A stretch of 64,000 nt of DNA from Rhizobium mesoamericanum STM3625 (GTDB lineage: Bacteria; Pseudomonadota; Alphaproteobacteria; Rhizobiales; Rhizobiaceae), in assembly GCF_000312665.1 (NCBI RefSeq), contig NZ_HF536772.1, positions 746,798 to 810,797 of the forward strand, given 5' to 3'. Made by a program: the position numbers and the translations under genes. Under the pieces are notes generated by a model, which was given only the letters and a program-made list of their open reading frames with translations, did no database searches and had not been told where the DNA came from. Below are positions 53,039-63,020 of this stretch, piece after piece. Positions within the stretch are counted from its first letter, which is position 1; each line of letters opens with the position of its first letter.

Positions 53039-54994
53039 TTACGCTGTCGCCTTGTTCTGGCGATTGGCGATCAGGTCGTCGACGACTGCGGGATCGGCGA
53101 GCGTCGACGTGTCGCCGAGAGAGCCAAAGTCATCTTCGGCAATCTTGCGCAGGATGCGGCGCATGATCTTACCCGAACGAGTTTTCGGAAGACCCGGGGC
53201 AAACTGAATTTTATCAGGTGCAGCGATTGGGCCGATTTCGCTGCGGACATGCTTGACCAGTTGCTGGCGCAAATCGTCCGAACCTTCATTACCGGCCATC
53301 AGCGTGACATAGCAATAAATGCCCTGACCCTTGATCGGATGCGGATAGCCGACAACGGCGGCTTCCGAGACGAGGTTGTGCGAAACGAGGGCTGATTCCA
53401 CTTCGGCAGTACCAAGGCGGTGGCCAGAAACGTTCAACACGTCATCGACGCGACCGGTGATCCAATAGTAGCCGTCCTCATCCCGTCGGCAGCCGTCGCC
53501 AGTGAAATACTTGCCCTTGTAGGTCGAGAAGTAAGTCTGGATGAAGCGCTCGTGATCGCCATAGACCGTGCGCATCTGCCCCGGCCAGCTGTCGGTAATG
53601 CAGAGGTTTCCGTCGGCCGCACCCTCGAGCACATTGCCTTCGTTGTCGACCAGCTGCGGCTTCACACCAAAGAACGGCTTCGTAGCAGACCCCGGCTTCA
53701 GATCCGTCGCGCCCGGCAGCGGCGTGATCATGTGACCACCAGTCTCCGTCTGCCACCAAGTATCGATGACAGGGCAGCGCTTGTCGCCGACGACACTGTA
53801 ATACCATTCCCAAGCTTCCGGATTGATCGGCTCGCCAACTGTTCCGAGCAGGCGCAAGCTTGATCGCGACGAGCGCGTGACGAAATGGTCGCCAGCCCCC
53901 ATCAGCGACCGGATCGCCGTCGGTGCCGTGTAGAAGATGTTGACTTTATGCTTGTCGATGACTTCCCAGAACCTTCCCTGGTCCGGAAAATTCGGAACGC
54001 CTTCAAACATCAGCGTCGTTGCACAGTTCGCAAGCGGACCGTAGACGATGTAGGAGTGTCCGGTCACCCAACCGACGTCGGCAGTACACCAGTATATATC
54101 ACCCGGGTGGTAGTCGAACACGTACTCATGAGTCATTGCCGCATAGACGAGATAGCCGCCGGTCGTATGCAGGACCCCCTTCGGCTTTCCCGTCGAGCCG
54201 GATGTGTAGAGGATGAACAGCGGATCCTCCGCCTTCATCCTCACAGGCGGGCACTCCGGCTTCACCGTAGCGATTTCCTGGTGGTACCAGAGGTCACGGC
54301 CCGGCGCCCAGCCGGTCTTGCCACCGGTACGCCGCACCACGAGAACCTTGTCGACGATGACATGCTGACGAGCTGCAATATGGATTGCCGTGTCGGTATT
54401 GTCCTTCAACGACACGGGCTTGCCGCCGCGCACCCCTTCGTCGCAGGTGATGACGAAAGTGGATTCGCAATCGACGATACGACCAGCCAAGGCCTCCGGC
54501 GAAAACCCTCCGAACACCACTGAATGGACCGCGCCGATGCGTGTGCAGGCAAGCATTGCGTACGCCGCCTCCGGGATCATCGGCATGTAGATAGTGACAC
54601 GATCCCCCTTCTTGACGCCGTGTTTCTTCATGACATTCGCCATGCGGCAAACATGCTCATAAAGCTCGTTGTAGGTGATCTTCTTGTCGACGTAGGGATT
54701 ATCGCCCTCGAAGATGATGGCCGTCTGATTGCCGTTTGTCTTCAGGTGCCGGTCGATACAGTTGTACGAAACGTTCGTCTGCCCGTCCTCGAACCACTTG
54801 ATCGAGACCCTGCCTGTAAACGACGTGTTCTTGACCTTCGTGTAGGGCTTGAACCAATCGATCCGCTTGCCATGCTTGCCCCAGAACTTATCAGGGTTCT
54901 CGACGCTTTCCTCGTACCACTGCTCGTACTTGGCCTTATCGATAAGTGCATGATTCTTCACCGGCTTTTGCACCGGGTAGATCTTTTCGGACAT
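53039..54994 (-). CDS. acsA: Acetyl-CoA synthetase
   Basis: A 651-residue AMP-forming ligase that activates acetate to acetyl-CoA, at the exact size of the family. The ATP motif [11 protein letters not shown] is near residue 264. W-W-Q-T-E-T-G-G lies near 414. The C-terminal [11 protein letters not shown] has its catalytic Lys at position 609, the residue acetylated in the Salmonella enzyme. The ATG at 54994 follows GGAGGAGTCC; an upstream in-frame ATG at 55054 would add 20 atypical residues. It is divergent from trcR. Confidence 0.97.
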   Translation of the reverse strand: MSEKIYPVQKPVKNHALIDKAKYEQWYEESVENPDKFWGKHGKRIDWFKPYTKVKNTSFTGRVSIKWFEDGQTNVSYNCIDRHLKTNGNQTAIIFEGDNPYVDKKITYNELYEHVCRMANVMKKHGVKKGDRVTIYMPMIPEAAYAMLACTRIGAVHSVVFGGFSPEALAGRIVDCESTFVITCDEGVRGGKPVSLKDNTDTAIHIAARQHVIVDKVLVVRRTGGKTGWAPGRDLWYHQEIATVKPECPPVRMKAEDPLFILYTSGSTGKPKGVLHTTGGYLVYAAMTHEYVFDYHPGDIYWCTADVGWVTGHSYIVYGPLANCATTLMFEGVPNFPDQGRFWEVIDKHKVNIFYTAPTAIRSLMGAGDHFVTRSSRSSLRLLGTVGEPINPEAWEWYYSVVGDKRCPVIDTWWQTETGGHMITPLPGATDLKPGSATKPFFGVKPQLVDNEGNVLEGAADGNLCITDSWPGQMRTVYGDHERFIQTYFSTYKGKYFTGDGCRRDEDGYYWITGRVDDVLNVSGHRLGTAEVESALVSHNLVSEAAVVGYPHPIKGQGIYCYVTLMAGNEGSDDLRQQLVKHVRSEIGPIAAPDKIQFAPGLPKTRSGKIMRRILRKIAEDDFGSLGDTSTLADPAVVDDLIANRQNKATA

Positions 54995-55112
54995 AGGACT
55001 CCTCCTCACTCGGACACCGGACGGAACGAAGCAGTCCGGGGTGGCTCTAGGCATTCATAGCAGGTCGCGTTTGCCCGGCAATTAGACAAAGGTCATTTCC
55101 ATTCCTGATCAA

Positions 55113-55141
55113 TTGCAATTCTGCGTCACTGCGGTTATATA
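55113..55141 (+). promoter_or_regulatory. Sigma-70-type promoter of trcR
   Basis: TTGCAA at 55113-55118 and TATATA at 55136-55141 are spaced by 17 bases. The start would fall near 55148, about 70 bases before the trcR ATG. Confidence 0.55.
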
Positions 55142-55217
55142 GCGCCATATTTCCCGGACATTGTGGTGACAATCCACGGACCGCGACCCCGGCGCGGACG
55201 ACAGAAGGACTATATCC

Positions 55218-55916
55218 ATGGCTCAACAATTGCTCATGCCGAAGGCGACTGCCATTTGGCTCGTCGACAACACAGCCCTGTCATTCGACCAGATCGCCCA
55301 ATTCTGCAAACTGCATCCGCTCGAAGTGAAGGCAATTGCCGACGGCGAAGCCGCGCAAGGCATCAAGGGTCTCGATCCGATCGCAACCGGCCAGCTTTCT
55401 CGCGACGAAATCGCTCGCGCAGAAAAGAACCCGGCGCACAAGCTGAAGCTCTCCGAGCCCAAGGTTCGCGTGCCCGAATCCAAGCGCCGCGGCCCCCGCT
55501 ACACACCGGTTTCGAAGCGCCAGGATCGTCCGAACGCCATTCTCTGGCTGGTGCGCAATCATCCGGAACTGAAGGATGCGCAGATTTCCCGCCTCGTCGG
55601 CACCACAAAATCGACGATCGAGCAGATTCGCGAACGCACCCACTGGAATTCCGCCAATCTCACGCCGATGGATCCGGTAACGCTCGGACTTTGCAGCCAG
55701 ATCGATCTCGACATGGAAGTCGAGAAGGCGGCAAAGGGCCGCCCTCTGCCGACCGCAGCCGAGCTTGGGGCAACCTTACAATCTGCGCATGAAACCGAAC
55801 GCCTTGCGGGCCATGAGCGTGAAGAGGAGAAGGAAATCGACGCCGATGCGGTCTTCGCAAAGCTCAAGTCTCTGAAGTCCTCCCCGAAGGACGAGGACGA
55901 AGACGACCAATTTTGA
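55218..55916 (+). CDS. trcR: Cell-cycle transcriptional regulator TrcR (DUF1013)
   Basis: A 232-residue protein of the alphaproteobacterial DUF1013 family, now usually annotated as TrcR. The N-terminus has a helix-turn-helix-like segment (T-A-I-W-L-V-D-N-T-A-L-S-F-D-Q-I-A, about residues 11-27), and a second one lies at about 100-135 (A-I-L-W-L-V-R-N-H-P-E-L, then T-T-K-S-T-I-E-Q-I-R). The two segments look like internal repeats with the shared pattern A-I-W-L-V-x-N. The tail after 190 is strongly acidic. The gene sits alone between divergent acs and convergent prpE and has its own promoter and terminator. Confidence 0.92.
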   Translation: MAQQLLMPKATAIWLVDNTALSFDQIAQFCKLHPLEVKAIADGEAAQGIKGLDPIATGQLSRDEIARAEKNPAHKLKLSEPKVRVPESKRRGPRYTPVSKRQDRPNAILWLVRNHPELKDAQISRLVGTTKSTIEQIRERTHWNSANLTPMDPVTLGLCSQIDLDMEVEKAAKGRPLPTAAELGATLQSAHETERLAGHEREEEKEIDADAVFAKLKSLKSSPKDEDEDDQF

Positions 55917-55938
55917 TTGTCTTTGATGAACGACTCTC

Positions 55939-55967
55939 AAGGCCCTGTGTAAGCGGGGCCTTTTCGT
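55939..55967 (+). terminator. Rho-independent terminator of trcR
   Basis: AAGGCCC (55939-55945) pairs with GGGCCTT (55956-55962), followed by TTTCGTTT. It lies between the convergent trcR and prpE stops. Confidence 0.85.
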
Positions 55968-55973
55968 TTACGC

Positions 55974-57884
55974 CTACATCGGCAGGGAGCCGAACCCACG
56001 CGTGCGCAGCGCTTCGGAAATCTCTTCCAGAATAGTGGGATCGTCGATCGTTGCCGGCATTTTCCACGGCACGCCATCAGCGATCTTCTGGATGGTGCCG
56101 CGCAAGATCTTGCCAGAGCGGGTCTTGGGAAGGCGATCGACGATAATCGCGGTCTTGAACGCCGCCACCGGACCGATCACGTCGCGGATGAGCTGTACGA
56201 CCTCAGTTTCAATCGCCGATGTTTCCCGTGAAACATTCTTCTTCAGTACAAGAAAGCCACAAGGAACCTGGCCCTTCACCTGATCGGCAATTCCGACCAC
56301 CGCGCATTCGGCAACATCCGGATGCGTCGCACAGACCTCCTCCATTGCTCCCGTGGACAGTCGATGACCAGCGCAGTTGATGATGTCGTCGGTCCGCGAC
56401 ATGATGAAGAGATAGCCATCCTCGTCGATATAGCCGGCGTCCGCCGTTTTATAGTAGCCAGGAAATTCTTCCAGATAGGCTGAACGGAAGCGCTCATCGC
56501 TATTCCATAGCGTTGGAAGGCAACCGGGGGGCAGGGGGAGTTCGACGACGATATTGCCGAGCGTCCCCGGCTCAACCGAATGGCCGGCATCGTCAAGAAC
56601 GTGGATACTGTATCCGGGCATCGGCATCGATGGGGAGCCATGCTTCACCGGCAGGACCTCAAGACCGAGCGGATTGGCCACCATTGGCCATCCGGTCTCC
56701 GTTTGCCACCAATGATCGATCACGGGAACATCAAGCATGCGCTCGGCCCATCGCAGTGTTTCGGGATCTGCGCGCTCGCCCGCAAGGAACAGCGCACGGA
56801 AATTCGGCATCGTATAGGCCTTAAGGCGAACACCATCGCTATCCTCCCGTCGAATGGCGCGAAAAGCGGTAGGTGCCGTAAAGAGAACGCGAACATCATG
56901 TTCTGAAGCGATGCGCCAGAACACGCCGGCATCCGGCGTGCCCACCGGCTTTCCTTCGAATATCACGCTGGTGGCGCCTGCCAACAGCGGGGCATAAACG
57001 ATGTAAGAGTGGCCGACGACCCAACCAATATCGGAAGCCGCCCAAAACACCTCGCCCTGCTTGATACCGAAGATATTCGCCATCGACCAATTGAGGGCCA
57101 CCATGTGACCGCCATTGTCGCGCACGACCCCTTTTGGTTGGCCCGTGGTACCTGAGGTGTAGAGAATGTAGAGCTCGTCCGTTGCCAGGAGGGAAATGCA
57201 CTCAACAGTCACGCCACGATTCCTTGCGACGGCAGTTTCGAAATCCTCGTCGCGTTCGGCTGTAAGATCAGCTGCAAGCTGCGGCCTCTGCAGGACAAGG
57301 CAATGGGGCGGCTTTAACTTCGCGATCGCAATAGCCTGGTCGACCAAGGGCTTGTAGGGCACGACCCGTCCCGGCTCCAGGCCGCAACTTGCGGTGATGA
57401 TGAGTTTCGCTCCCGAATCGTCGATACGCGCGGCAAGCTCATTTGCCGCAAAGCCGCCGAACACGACGGAATGGACCGCACCGATGCGTGCACAGGCAAG
57501 CATTGAGAACACCGCCTCCGGCACCATCGGCATATAAATGATGACGCGGTCACCCTTTGCTATTCCGCGTTGCCGGAGAGTCGCTGCAATGGCACTTACT
57601 TCGGCAAGGACGTCACCATAGGTAAACGCAGCCTTGGTATCGCTAATCGGACTATCGTAGATAAATGCGGTATCGTTACCGCGGCCGGCCAGAACATGGC
57701 GGTCGAGACAATTATAGCAGGTATTGGTTTCGCCGCCGGCGAACCAACGGCCGTATGGGCCACCTTCTCGCGAAAAGACCTGGTCCGGCGGCTTAAACCA
57801 GCTGATTTCTGCCGCTGCCTCCCGCCAAAAACCCTCCGGATCGTCCTTCCACCCGGCATAGGTCTGGCGATAGCTTCCCTGCAT
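55974..57884 (-). CDS. prpE: Propionyl-CoA synthetase (PrpE type)
   Basis: A 636-residue AMP-forming acyl-CoA ligase related to acs but closer to PrpE in length and in R-Q-T-Y-A-G-W near the N-terminus. It converts propionate, or short-chain acids, to the CoA ester. The ATP motif Y-T-S-G-T-T-G-Q-P-K-G is near residue 238, W-W-Q-T-E-T-G-W is near 392, and [10 protein letters not shown] has the catalytic Lys at position 592, the same number as in Salmonella PrpE. Residues V-S-R-E-T near 551 are encoded by a parS-like palindrome (56220-56235). It is convergent with trcR. Confidence 0.92.
   Translation of the reverse strand: MQGSYRQTYAGWKDDPEGFWREAAAEISWFKPPDQVFSREGGPYGRWFAGGETNTCYNCLDRHVLAGRGNDTAFIYDSPISDTKAAFTYGDVLAEVSAIAATLRQRGIAKGDRVIIYMPMVPEAVFSMLACARIGAVHSVVFGGFAANELAARIDDSGAKLIITASCGLEPGRVVPYKPLVDQAIAIAKLKPPHCLVLQRPQLAADLTAERDEDFETAVARNRGVTVECISLLATDELYILYTSGTTGQPKGVVRDNGGHMVALNWSMANIFGIKQGEVFWAASDIGWVVGHSYIVYAPLLAGATSVIFEGKPVGTPDAGVFWRIASEHDVRVLFTAPTAFRAIRREDSDGVRLKAYTMPNFRALFLAGERADPETLRWAERMLDVPVIDHWWQTETGWPMVANPLGLEVLPVKHGSPSMPMPGYSIHVLDDAGHSVEPGTLGNIVVELPLPPGCLPTLWNSDERFRSAYLEEFPGYYKTADAGYIDEDGYLFIMSRTDDIINCAGHRLSTGAMEEVCATHPDVAECAVVGIADQVKGQVPCGFLVLKKNVSRETSAIETEVVQLIRDVIGPVAAFKTAIIVDRLPKTRSGKILRGTIQKIADGVPWKMPATIDDPTILEEISEALRTRGFGSLPM
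56220..56235. promoter_or_regulatory. parS-like ParB-binding site inside prpE
   Basis: TGTTTCCCGTGAAACA differs by one base (position 7) from the parS palindrome TGTTTCACGTGAAACA. parS sites are commonly found within genes near parAB. The parB gene is about 6.8 kb away. The six-base arms TGTTTC and GAAACA are intact. Confidence 0.6.
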
Positions 57885-57964
57885 CTGCTCCTCCCCAGGA
57901 CATGCGTTATTCTACCAATCTAGGAGAGTCACGGCAGGAGAAAAAGCCCGACGAAAGGAGCGTA

Positions 57965-58624
57965 TCAGCGGGTACCGAAGATCGCAGAGCCAACGCGAAC
58001 GCTGGTCGCGCCAAAGGCAATCGCGGTTTCATAGTCGCCGGACATTCCCATCGAGAGCTTCTCGATGCCGCAAGCCTTGGCGAGCCTTGCAAGCAACGCG
58101 AAATGCGGACCGGGATTTTCGTCCACCGGGGGAATACACATCAAGCCTTCAATTGCGAGACCGAGTTGGTCTCGGCAAAATGCGACGAACTCCACGGTAT
58201 CATCAGGGGCGATTCCTGCCTTTTGTGGCTCAAGCCCGGTATTTACCTGAACATAGAGGCGAGGGGTTTTTGCTTGGCGCTTCATTTCGTCCGCAAGCGC
58301 ACGAGCGATCTTTTCGCGATCGACGGTTTCAATGACATCAAACAGCGCGACAGCCTCGGCGGCCTTGTTCGACTGCAAGGGGCCGATGAGATGGAGTTCA
58401 ATGCCCGAGGTTTCGGATTTCAGTTCGGGCCACTTGCCCTGGCTTTCCTGAATTCTGTTTTCCCCGAAGACTCGTTGCCCGGCTTGCAGCGCCGGGCGGA
58501 TCGCGTCTGCGTCGAATGTCTTTGAGACCGCGACAAGCTGAACCGAACCGTTGGGCCGTCCCCCCTGCTGCTCGGCCGCGGAGATGCGCGAGCGCACGTC
58601 GTTCAATCGCTCTTCAAGTTCCAT
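57965..58624 (-). CDS. YggS-family pyridoxal-phosphate-binding protein
   Basis: A 219-residue single-domain TIM-barrel protein (PLPBP family) that helps maintain vitamin B6 balance. The PLP-binding Lys35 lies in L-V-A-V-S-K-T-F, followed by F-G-E-N-R-I-Q-E near 55 and H-L-I-G-P-L-Q-S-N-K near 84. The C-terminal S-M-G-M-S-G-D-Y and R-V-G-S-A-I-F-G are typical. The ATG at 58624 gives the normal family length; the frame is open to 58744. It lies upstream of prpE on the same strand with 80 bases between. Confidence 0.93.
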   Translation of the reverse strand: MELEERLNDVRSRISAAEQQGGRPNGSVQLVAVSKTFDADAIRPALQAGQRVFGENRIQESQGKWPELKSETSGIELHLIGPLQSNKAAEAVALFDVIETVDREKIARALADEMKRQAKTPRLYVQVNTGLEPQKAGIAPDDTVEFVAFCRDQLGLAIEGLMCIPPVDENPGPHFALLARLAKACGIEKLSMGMSGDYETAIAFGATSVRVGSAIFGTR

Positions 58625-58823
58625 CAATCGCCTCGACATGACCGCATGAGAAGATGGCAATGCACTAAACGTCCGGGCTGTGCTTGCCAAGGCCCACACG
58701 TCGGAAATAGTCGCGGGCAGGCTGAGATCGGACGCTGGCGGCACCCGTAAAACTTGACGCTACCGTGGTTTCATGGTGAAGGTCACCACCAACTTCCCCT
58801 GATTTTTCGGAAATACGAATACC

Positions 58824-61454
58824 ATGGCTACCGAACGTTATAACCCGCGCGATGCTGAACCTCGCTGGCAGCAGAAATGGAATGAAGCGAAGGTCTTCGA
58901 GACTGATAACGACGATCCGCGCGAAAAGTATTACGTCCTTGAGATGTTTCCGTATCCATCCGGCCGCATCCACATGGGCCATGTGCGGAACTATGCGATG
59001 GGCGATGTCGTCGCCCGCTACAAGCGCGCTCGCGGCTACAACGTTCTGCACCCCATGGGCTGGGACGCCTTCGGCATGCCGGCTGAAAATGCGGCAATGG
59101 AGCGAGGCGTGCATCCGGCATCCTGGACCTACCAGAATATCGCGTCGATGAAGTCGCAGTTGAAGGCGATGGGCCTCTCGCTCGATTGGAGCCGCGAATT
59201 CGCAACCTGCGATGTCGCCTACTACCAGCATCAACAGCGCCTTTTCCTGGATTTCCTCGAGAAGGGGCTCGTCTATCGCAAGCAGTCGAAGGTGAACTGG
59301 GATCCGGTCGACAACACTGTTCTTGCCAACGAACAGGTGATCGACGGACGCGGTTGGCGTTCGGGCGCATTGGTCGAACAGCGAGAATTGATTCAGTGGT
59401 TCTTCAAGATCACTGACTTCAGCCAGGATCTGCTCGAGGCATTGGACACGCTTGATCAATGGCCGGAAAAGGTCCGATTGATGCAGAAGAACTGGATCGG
59501 TCGCTCGGAAGGCATGATGCTGCGCTGGGAGATCGTTGAGGCTACGGCTCCGGCTGGAGAAACCGAGATCGAGGTCTACACGACCCGTCCGGACACGCTG
59601 TTTGGCGCCTCCTTCCTAGCGATCGCGGCCGACCATCCGCTGGCAAAGGATGCCGCGGCGACGAATCCGGCCATCGATGCTTTTTGCGAAGAGTGCCGCC
59701 GTGCCGGAACCTCGCTTGCTGCGCTTGAGACCGCGGAGAAGAAGGGCATCGACACTGGCATTCGCGTAAAGCATCCGCTTGATCCTTCATGGGAATTGCC
59801 TGTCTACATCGCGAACTTTGTGCTTATGGACTACGGGACCGGTGCCATTTTCGGCTGCCCGTCAGGTGATCAGCGCGACCTCGATTTTGCTCGCAAGTAC
59901 GGCTTGCCTGTGGTTCCGGTTGTCATGCCAGCAGATGGTGACGCTGCGACCTTCAGTATCGGAGACGTTGCCTATGATGGCGACGGCATAATGATCAATT
60001 CGAGGTTCCTCGACGGCAAAACGACAGGTGAGGCTTTCGAGATCGTTGCCGACCGCCTGTCATCAATGACACTCGGCAACGCTCCCCAAGGTGAGCGCAA
60101 GGTGAACTTCCGCTTGCGTGACTGGGGTATCTCCCGCCAGCGTTATTGGGGCTGCCCGATCCCCGTGATCCATTGCGATGATTGCGGCGTTGTTCCCGTT
60201 CCAAAGAAGGACCTGCCGGTACAGCTCCCGGAGGACGTAACCTTCGACCAGCCCGGCAATCCGCTCGATCGTCATCTGACCTGGCGGCATGTCGCCTGCC
60301 CCCAGTGCGGCAAGGATGCGCGTCGGGAAACGGATACGATGGACACGTTTGTCGATTCGAGCTGGTACTTCACCCGCTTTACTGCGCCTTGGGAAGACAA
60401 GCCGACTGACCTGAGTGCCGCCAATCGATGGCTGCCCGTAGATCAGTATATTGGCGGTATCGAGCATGCGATTCTGCACCTCCTCTACTCACGTTTCTTC
60501 ACCCGTGCGATGCGCGAAACAGGCCACGTCGATGCAAAGGAGCCCTTCAAGGGTCTCTTTACGCAGGGCATGGTCGTGCACGAAACATACAGCCGCGGCT
60601 CGGGCATGAGCCGCGAGTGGGTCGCACCGGCAGACATTCGCATTGAGGAACTGGACGGAAAGCGCCGCGCCTATCATCTCTCAGACGGCGAAGAAGTCGC
60701 GATCGGATCGATCGAGAAGATGTCGAAGTCGAAAAAAAATGTCGTTGATCCGGACGATATCATTGCCTCTTACGGCGCCGACACAGCACGCTTCTTCGTA
60801 CTCTCAGACTCGCCGCCCGAACGTGACGTCATCTGGTCGGAAGCAGGAGTAGAGGGCGCCCACCGCTTTACGCAACGATTGTGGCGGCTGATCGCCGAGG
60901 CGTCGGGAAATCTCCGCGATGTTCTGTCGAATCCGGCTAAGGATGGCGATGCTAAGGCGATTTCGCAGTTCGCCCATAAAGCCTTGAAGGCAGTCCAGAA
61001 CGATTACGATCGTCTCTGGTTCAACAAGGCTGTCGCGAGGATCTACGAGCTCGTCAATGCACTTGCTTCACCGCTGACAAAGGTTGCTGCGGGCGAAGGC
61101 GATCAGGCCTATCGCGCCGCAGTGCGCGATGCTGCAGAGATCCTTATCCAGCTGGTCGCGCCGATGACGCCACATCTGGCTGAGGAATGCTGGGCGGCCT
61201 TGGGTAACGGCGGATTGTTGGCACACACCAATTGGCCAGTTTATGACGACACTCTCGTCATTGAAAACGATGTGATCTTGCCGGTTCAGATCAACGGTAA
61301 AAAGCGCGCCGAATTGACAATTTCTCGCGACGCAGATCAGAATGCTGTTACCGAGGCCGTGCTCGCATTGGATGACGTCATGAAGGCGCTGAACGGTCAG
61401 ACGCCCAAGAAAATCATCGTGGTTCCACAAAGGATTGTGAACATTGTCGTTTGA
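58824..61454 (+). CDS. leuS: Leucyl-tRNA synthetase
   Basis: An 876-residue class I synthetase that charges tRNA-Leu. The HIGH motif appears as [11 protein letters not shown] at residues 43-53, and the K-M-S-K-S motif is near 632. The editing (CP1) domain is visible, with T-T-R-P-D-T-L-F-G near 253. The length is normal. The end overlaps the lptE start, so the leuS-lptE-holA block is probably one operon. Confidence 0.98.
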   Translation: MATERYNPRDAEPRWQQKWNEAKVFETDNDDPREKYYVLEMFPYPSGRIHMGHVRNYAMGDVVARYKRARGYNVLHPMGWDAFGMPAENAAMERGVHPASWTYQNIASMKSQLKAMGLSLDWSREFATCDVAYYQHQQRLFLDFLEKGLVYRKQSKVNWDPVDNTVLANEQVIDGRGWRSGALVEQRELIQWFFKITDFSQDLLEALDTLDQWPEKVRLMQKNWIGRSEGMMLRWEIVEATAPAGETEIEVYTTRPDTLFGASFLAIAADHPLAKDAAATNPAIDAFCEECRRAGTSLAALETAEKKGIDTGIRVKHPLDPSWELPVYIANFVLMDYGTGAIFGCPSGDQRDLDFARKYGLPVVPVVMPADGDAATFSIGDVAYDGDGIMINSRFLDGKTTGEAFEIVADRLSSMTLGNAPQGERKVNFRLRDWGISRQRYWGCPIPVIHCDDCGVVPVPKKDLPVQLPEDVTFDQPGNPLDRHLTWRHVACPQCGKDARRETDTMDTFVDSSWYFTRFTAPWEDKPTDLSAANRWLPVDQYIGGIEHAILHLLYSRFFTRAMRETGHVDAKEPFKGLFTQGMVVHETYSRGSGMSREWVAPADIRIEELDGKRRAYHLSDGEEVAIGSIEKMSKSKKNVVDPDDIIASYGADTARFFVLSDSPPERDVIWSEAGVEGAHRFTQRLWRLIAEASGNLRDVLSNPAKDGDAKAISQFAHKALKAVQNDYDRLWFNKAVARIYELVNALASPLTKVAAGEGDQAYRAAVRDAAEILIQLVAPMTPHLAEECWAALGNGGLLAHTNWPVYDDTLVIENDVILPVQINGKKRAELTISRDADQNAVTEAVLALDDVMKALNGQTPKKIIVVPQRIVNIVV

Positions 61455-61965
61455 TATCGCTTTTAAGCTGGTGCGCGGCACCGGCATTGCCGCAATCCTA
61501 GCATCCACCGCTTTTCTCGCATCCTGCCAGGTTCGCCCCCTGTATTCCGAAGGCTCCGGGGTCGCAGGCAAGTTGACGTCTGTCGGCTTCTCAGAAGCAA
61601 CGAGCCGTGTTGAGCAGGAAGTTCGCAATCGTCTGATCTTCATCGCTTCGCGCGGCGCCGGCGAGCCCGAGAACCCAGAATACAAAGTCGAACTGAGCGT
61701 GCGCTCGAATGTCATCAGCACGCTGCTCGTGGCACGATCTGATGAATCGCTGGCTGGACGCGCAACTGTTAGCGTTGACTACACCCTGAAGTCGACGAAG
61801 GATGGACACGTCATCAAAGCAGGCAATCGTTATGCGACCGCGCTGATTGACTTTCCGGCCCAGGAGTTCGCTAAGCAGCGAGCAATACGCGACGCAGAAA
61901 ACCGCGCGGCACGGCAGGCTGCAGAGTTCGTTGGTGCTGATATAGCGGCCGCGCTCGGCCGCTGA
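61444..61965 (+). CDS. lptE: LptE, LPS-assembly lipoprotein
   Basis: A 173-residue outer-membrane lipoprotein that plugs and assembles the LptD channel for lipopolysaccharide export. The lipobox L-A-S-C places the lipidated Cys at residue 28, after a hydrophobic signal. Q-V-R-P-L-Y follows, as in other alphaproteobacterial LptE proteins. The chosen TTG start at 61444 lies inside leuS, nine bases after AAAGGA; a GTG at 61471 would leave too short a signal peptide. holA follows after 11 bases. Confidence 0.88.
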   Translation: MSFDIAFKLVRGTGIAAILASTAFLASCQVRPLYSEGSGVAGKLTSVGFSEATSRVEQEVRNRLIFIASRGAGEPENPEYKVELSVRSNVISTLLVARSDESLAGRATVSVDYTLKSTKDGHVIKAGNRYATALIDFPAQEFAKQRAIRDAENRAARQAAEFVGADIAAALGR

Positions 61966-61976
61966 GGAGCGGATGC

Positions 61977-63011
61977 GTGGCGGAAATCAAGGCGCACGAA
62001 TTTGAAGGCTTCCTCGAGCGATCCGCCCGCAACTGGCGGCTGTTCCTCGTCTACGGACCGGATCGCGGTCTTGTCTCAGAACGCGCCGCCTTAATTGCCG
62101 GAAAGACCGGCGTTTCGCTCGATGATCCCTTCTCATTGATAAAGCTCGACATTGCCGATTTGCAGCGCGATCAAGGGCGTCTTTTAAACGAGGCGGGGTC
62201 GATCGGCCTTTTCGGTGGAGACAAGCTTATCTGGATCCGCGGAGCGTCCAACGAGAAATACTTGGTCGATTCCCTGCAACTTCTTTCTGACAAGGTGCCG
62301 GAGGCAACAGCGGTTATTATCGAAGCCGGTGACCTCAAGAAGGGCTCTCTTCTCCGGAAGACAGTTGAGGCCGCTCGTAACATTGTCGCGATCCCCTGCT
62401 ATGCCGACGATGTTCGCGCGCTCAACAGCTTGATAGATAGCGAACTCACCGCTGCTGGCCTTGGCATCACGCCAGCGGCCCGCCAAGCCCTCTTGGAACT
62501 CATAGGTGGAGATCGCATCGCGTCCCGCAACGAGTTGCGTAAGCTCGCGCTCTATTGCCGCAACAAGGCGACAATCGAAGAACACCATGTTGCGGAAATC
62601 ATAGGCGATGCAAGCGCCATATCCATCGATGATGCCGTTGATGCCGTTCTGAGCGGCGATACCAGCAGCTTCCTGCACGCAATGCAGAAGATCACATCCT
62701 CCAAGACCGCCGTGTTTCTCGTTATTCAAGCATGCCTTAAGCAATTTCAGCTGCTTGACGCCATGAAGATAGAGATGGAAGAGAAGCGAGTGCCGGCAGC
62801 GCAAGTTATGCAGACACTGGGTCGTCATCTCCATTTCCGGAGAAAGCCGATTATCGAGCAAGCACTGCGAACCTGGTCCGCGGAGGCGGTGGCGAGAGAA
62901 TCGAATCGTCTGCAGTCCGCAATCTTGCAGACTCGAAAGCGCGCATCTCTGGAAGACAGCATCGCACTTCAGACGCTGCTGTCAACGACGCTCCAGTCGG
63001 CGCGTCGTTAG
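61977..63011 (+). CDS. holA: DNA polymerase III delta subunit
   Basis: A 344-residue clamp-loader subunit that opens the sliding clamp. The HolA pattern is seen in the N-terminal L-V-Y-G-P-D-R-G-L-V near residue 24, I-W-I-R-G-A near 86 and G-D-R-I-A-S-R-N-E-L-R-K-L near 178. The start is GTG behind GAGGAG. It faces the convergent parB gene with nine bases between stops. Confidence 0.92.
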   Translation: MAEIKAHEFEGFLERSARNWRLFLVYGPDRGLVSERAALIAGKTGVSLDDPFSLIKLDIADLQRDQGRLLNEAGSIGLFGGDKLIWIRGASNEKYLVDSLQLLSDKVPEATAVIIEAGDLKKGSLLRKTVEAARNIVAIPCYADDVRALNSLIDSELTAAGLGITPAARQALLELIGGDRIASRNELRKLALYCRNKATIEEHHVAEIIGDASAISIDDAVDAVLSGDTSSFLHAMQKITSSKTAVFLVIQACLKQFQLLDAMKIEMEEKRVPAAQVMQTLGRHLHFRRKPIIEQALRTWSAEAVARESNRLQSAILQTRKRASLEDSIALQTLLSTTLQSARR

Positions 63012-63020
63012 CATAACCAC

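Noticed and set aside
57001..57060. Near-repeat between acs and prpE coding regions
   Set aside because: The similarity reflects the shared acyl-CoA ligase fold (for example S-Y-I-V-Y and W-W-Q-T-E-T), not a recent duplication or DNA repeat.
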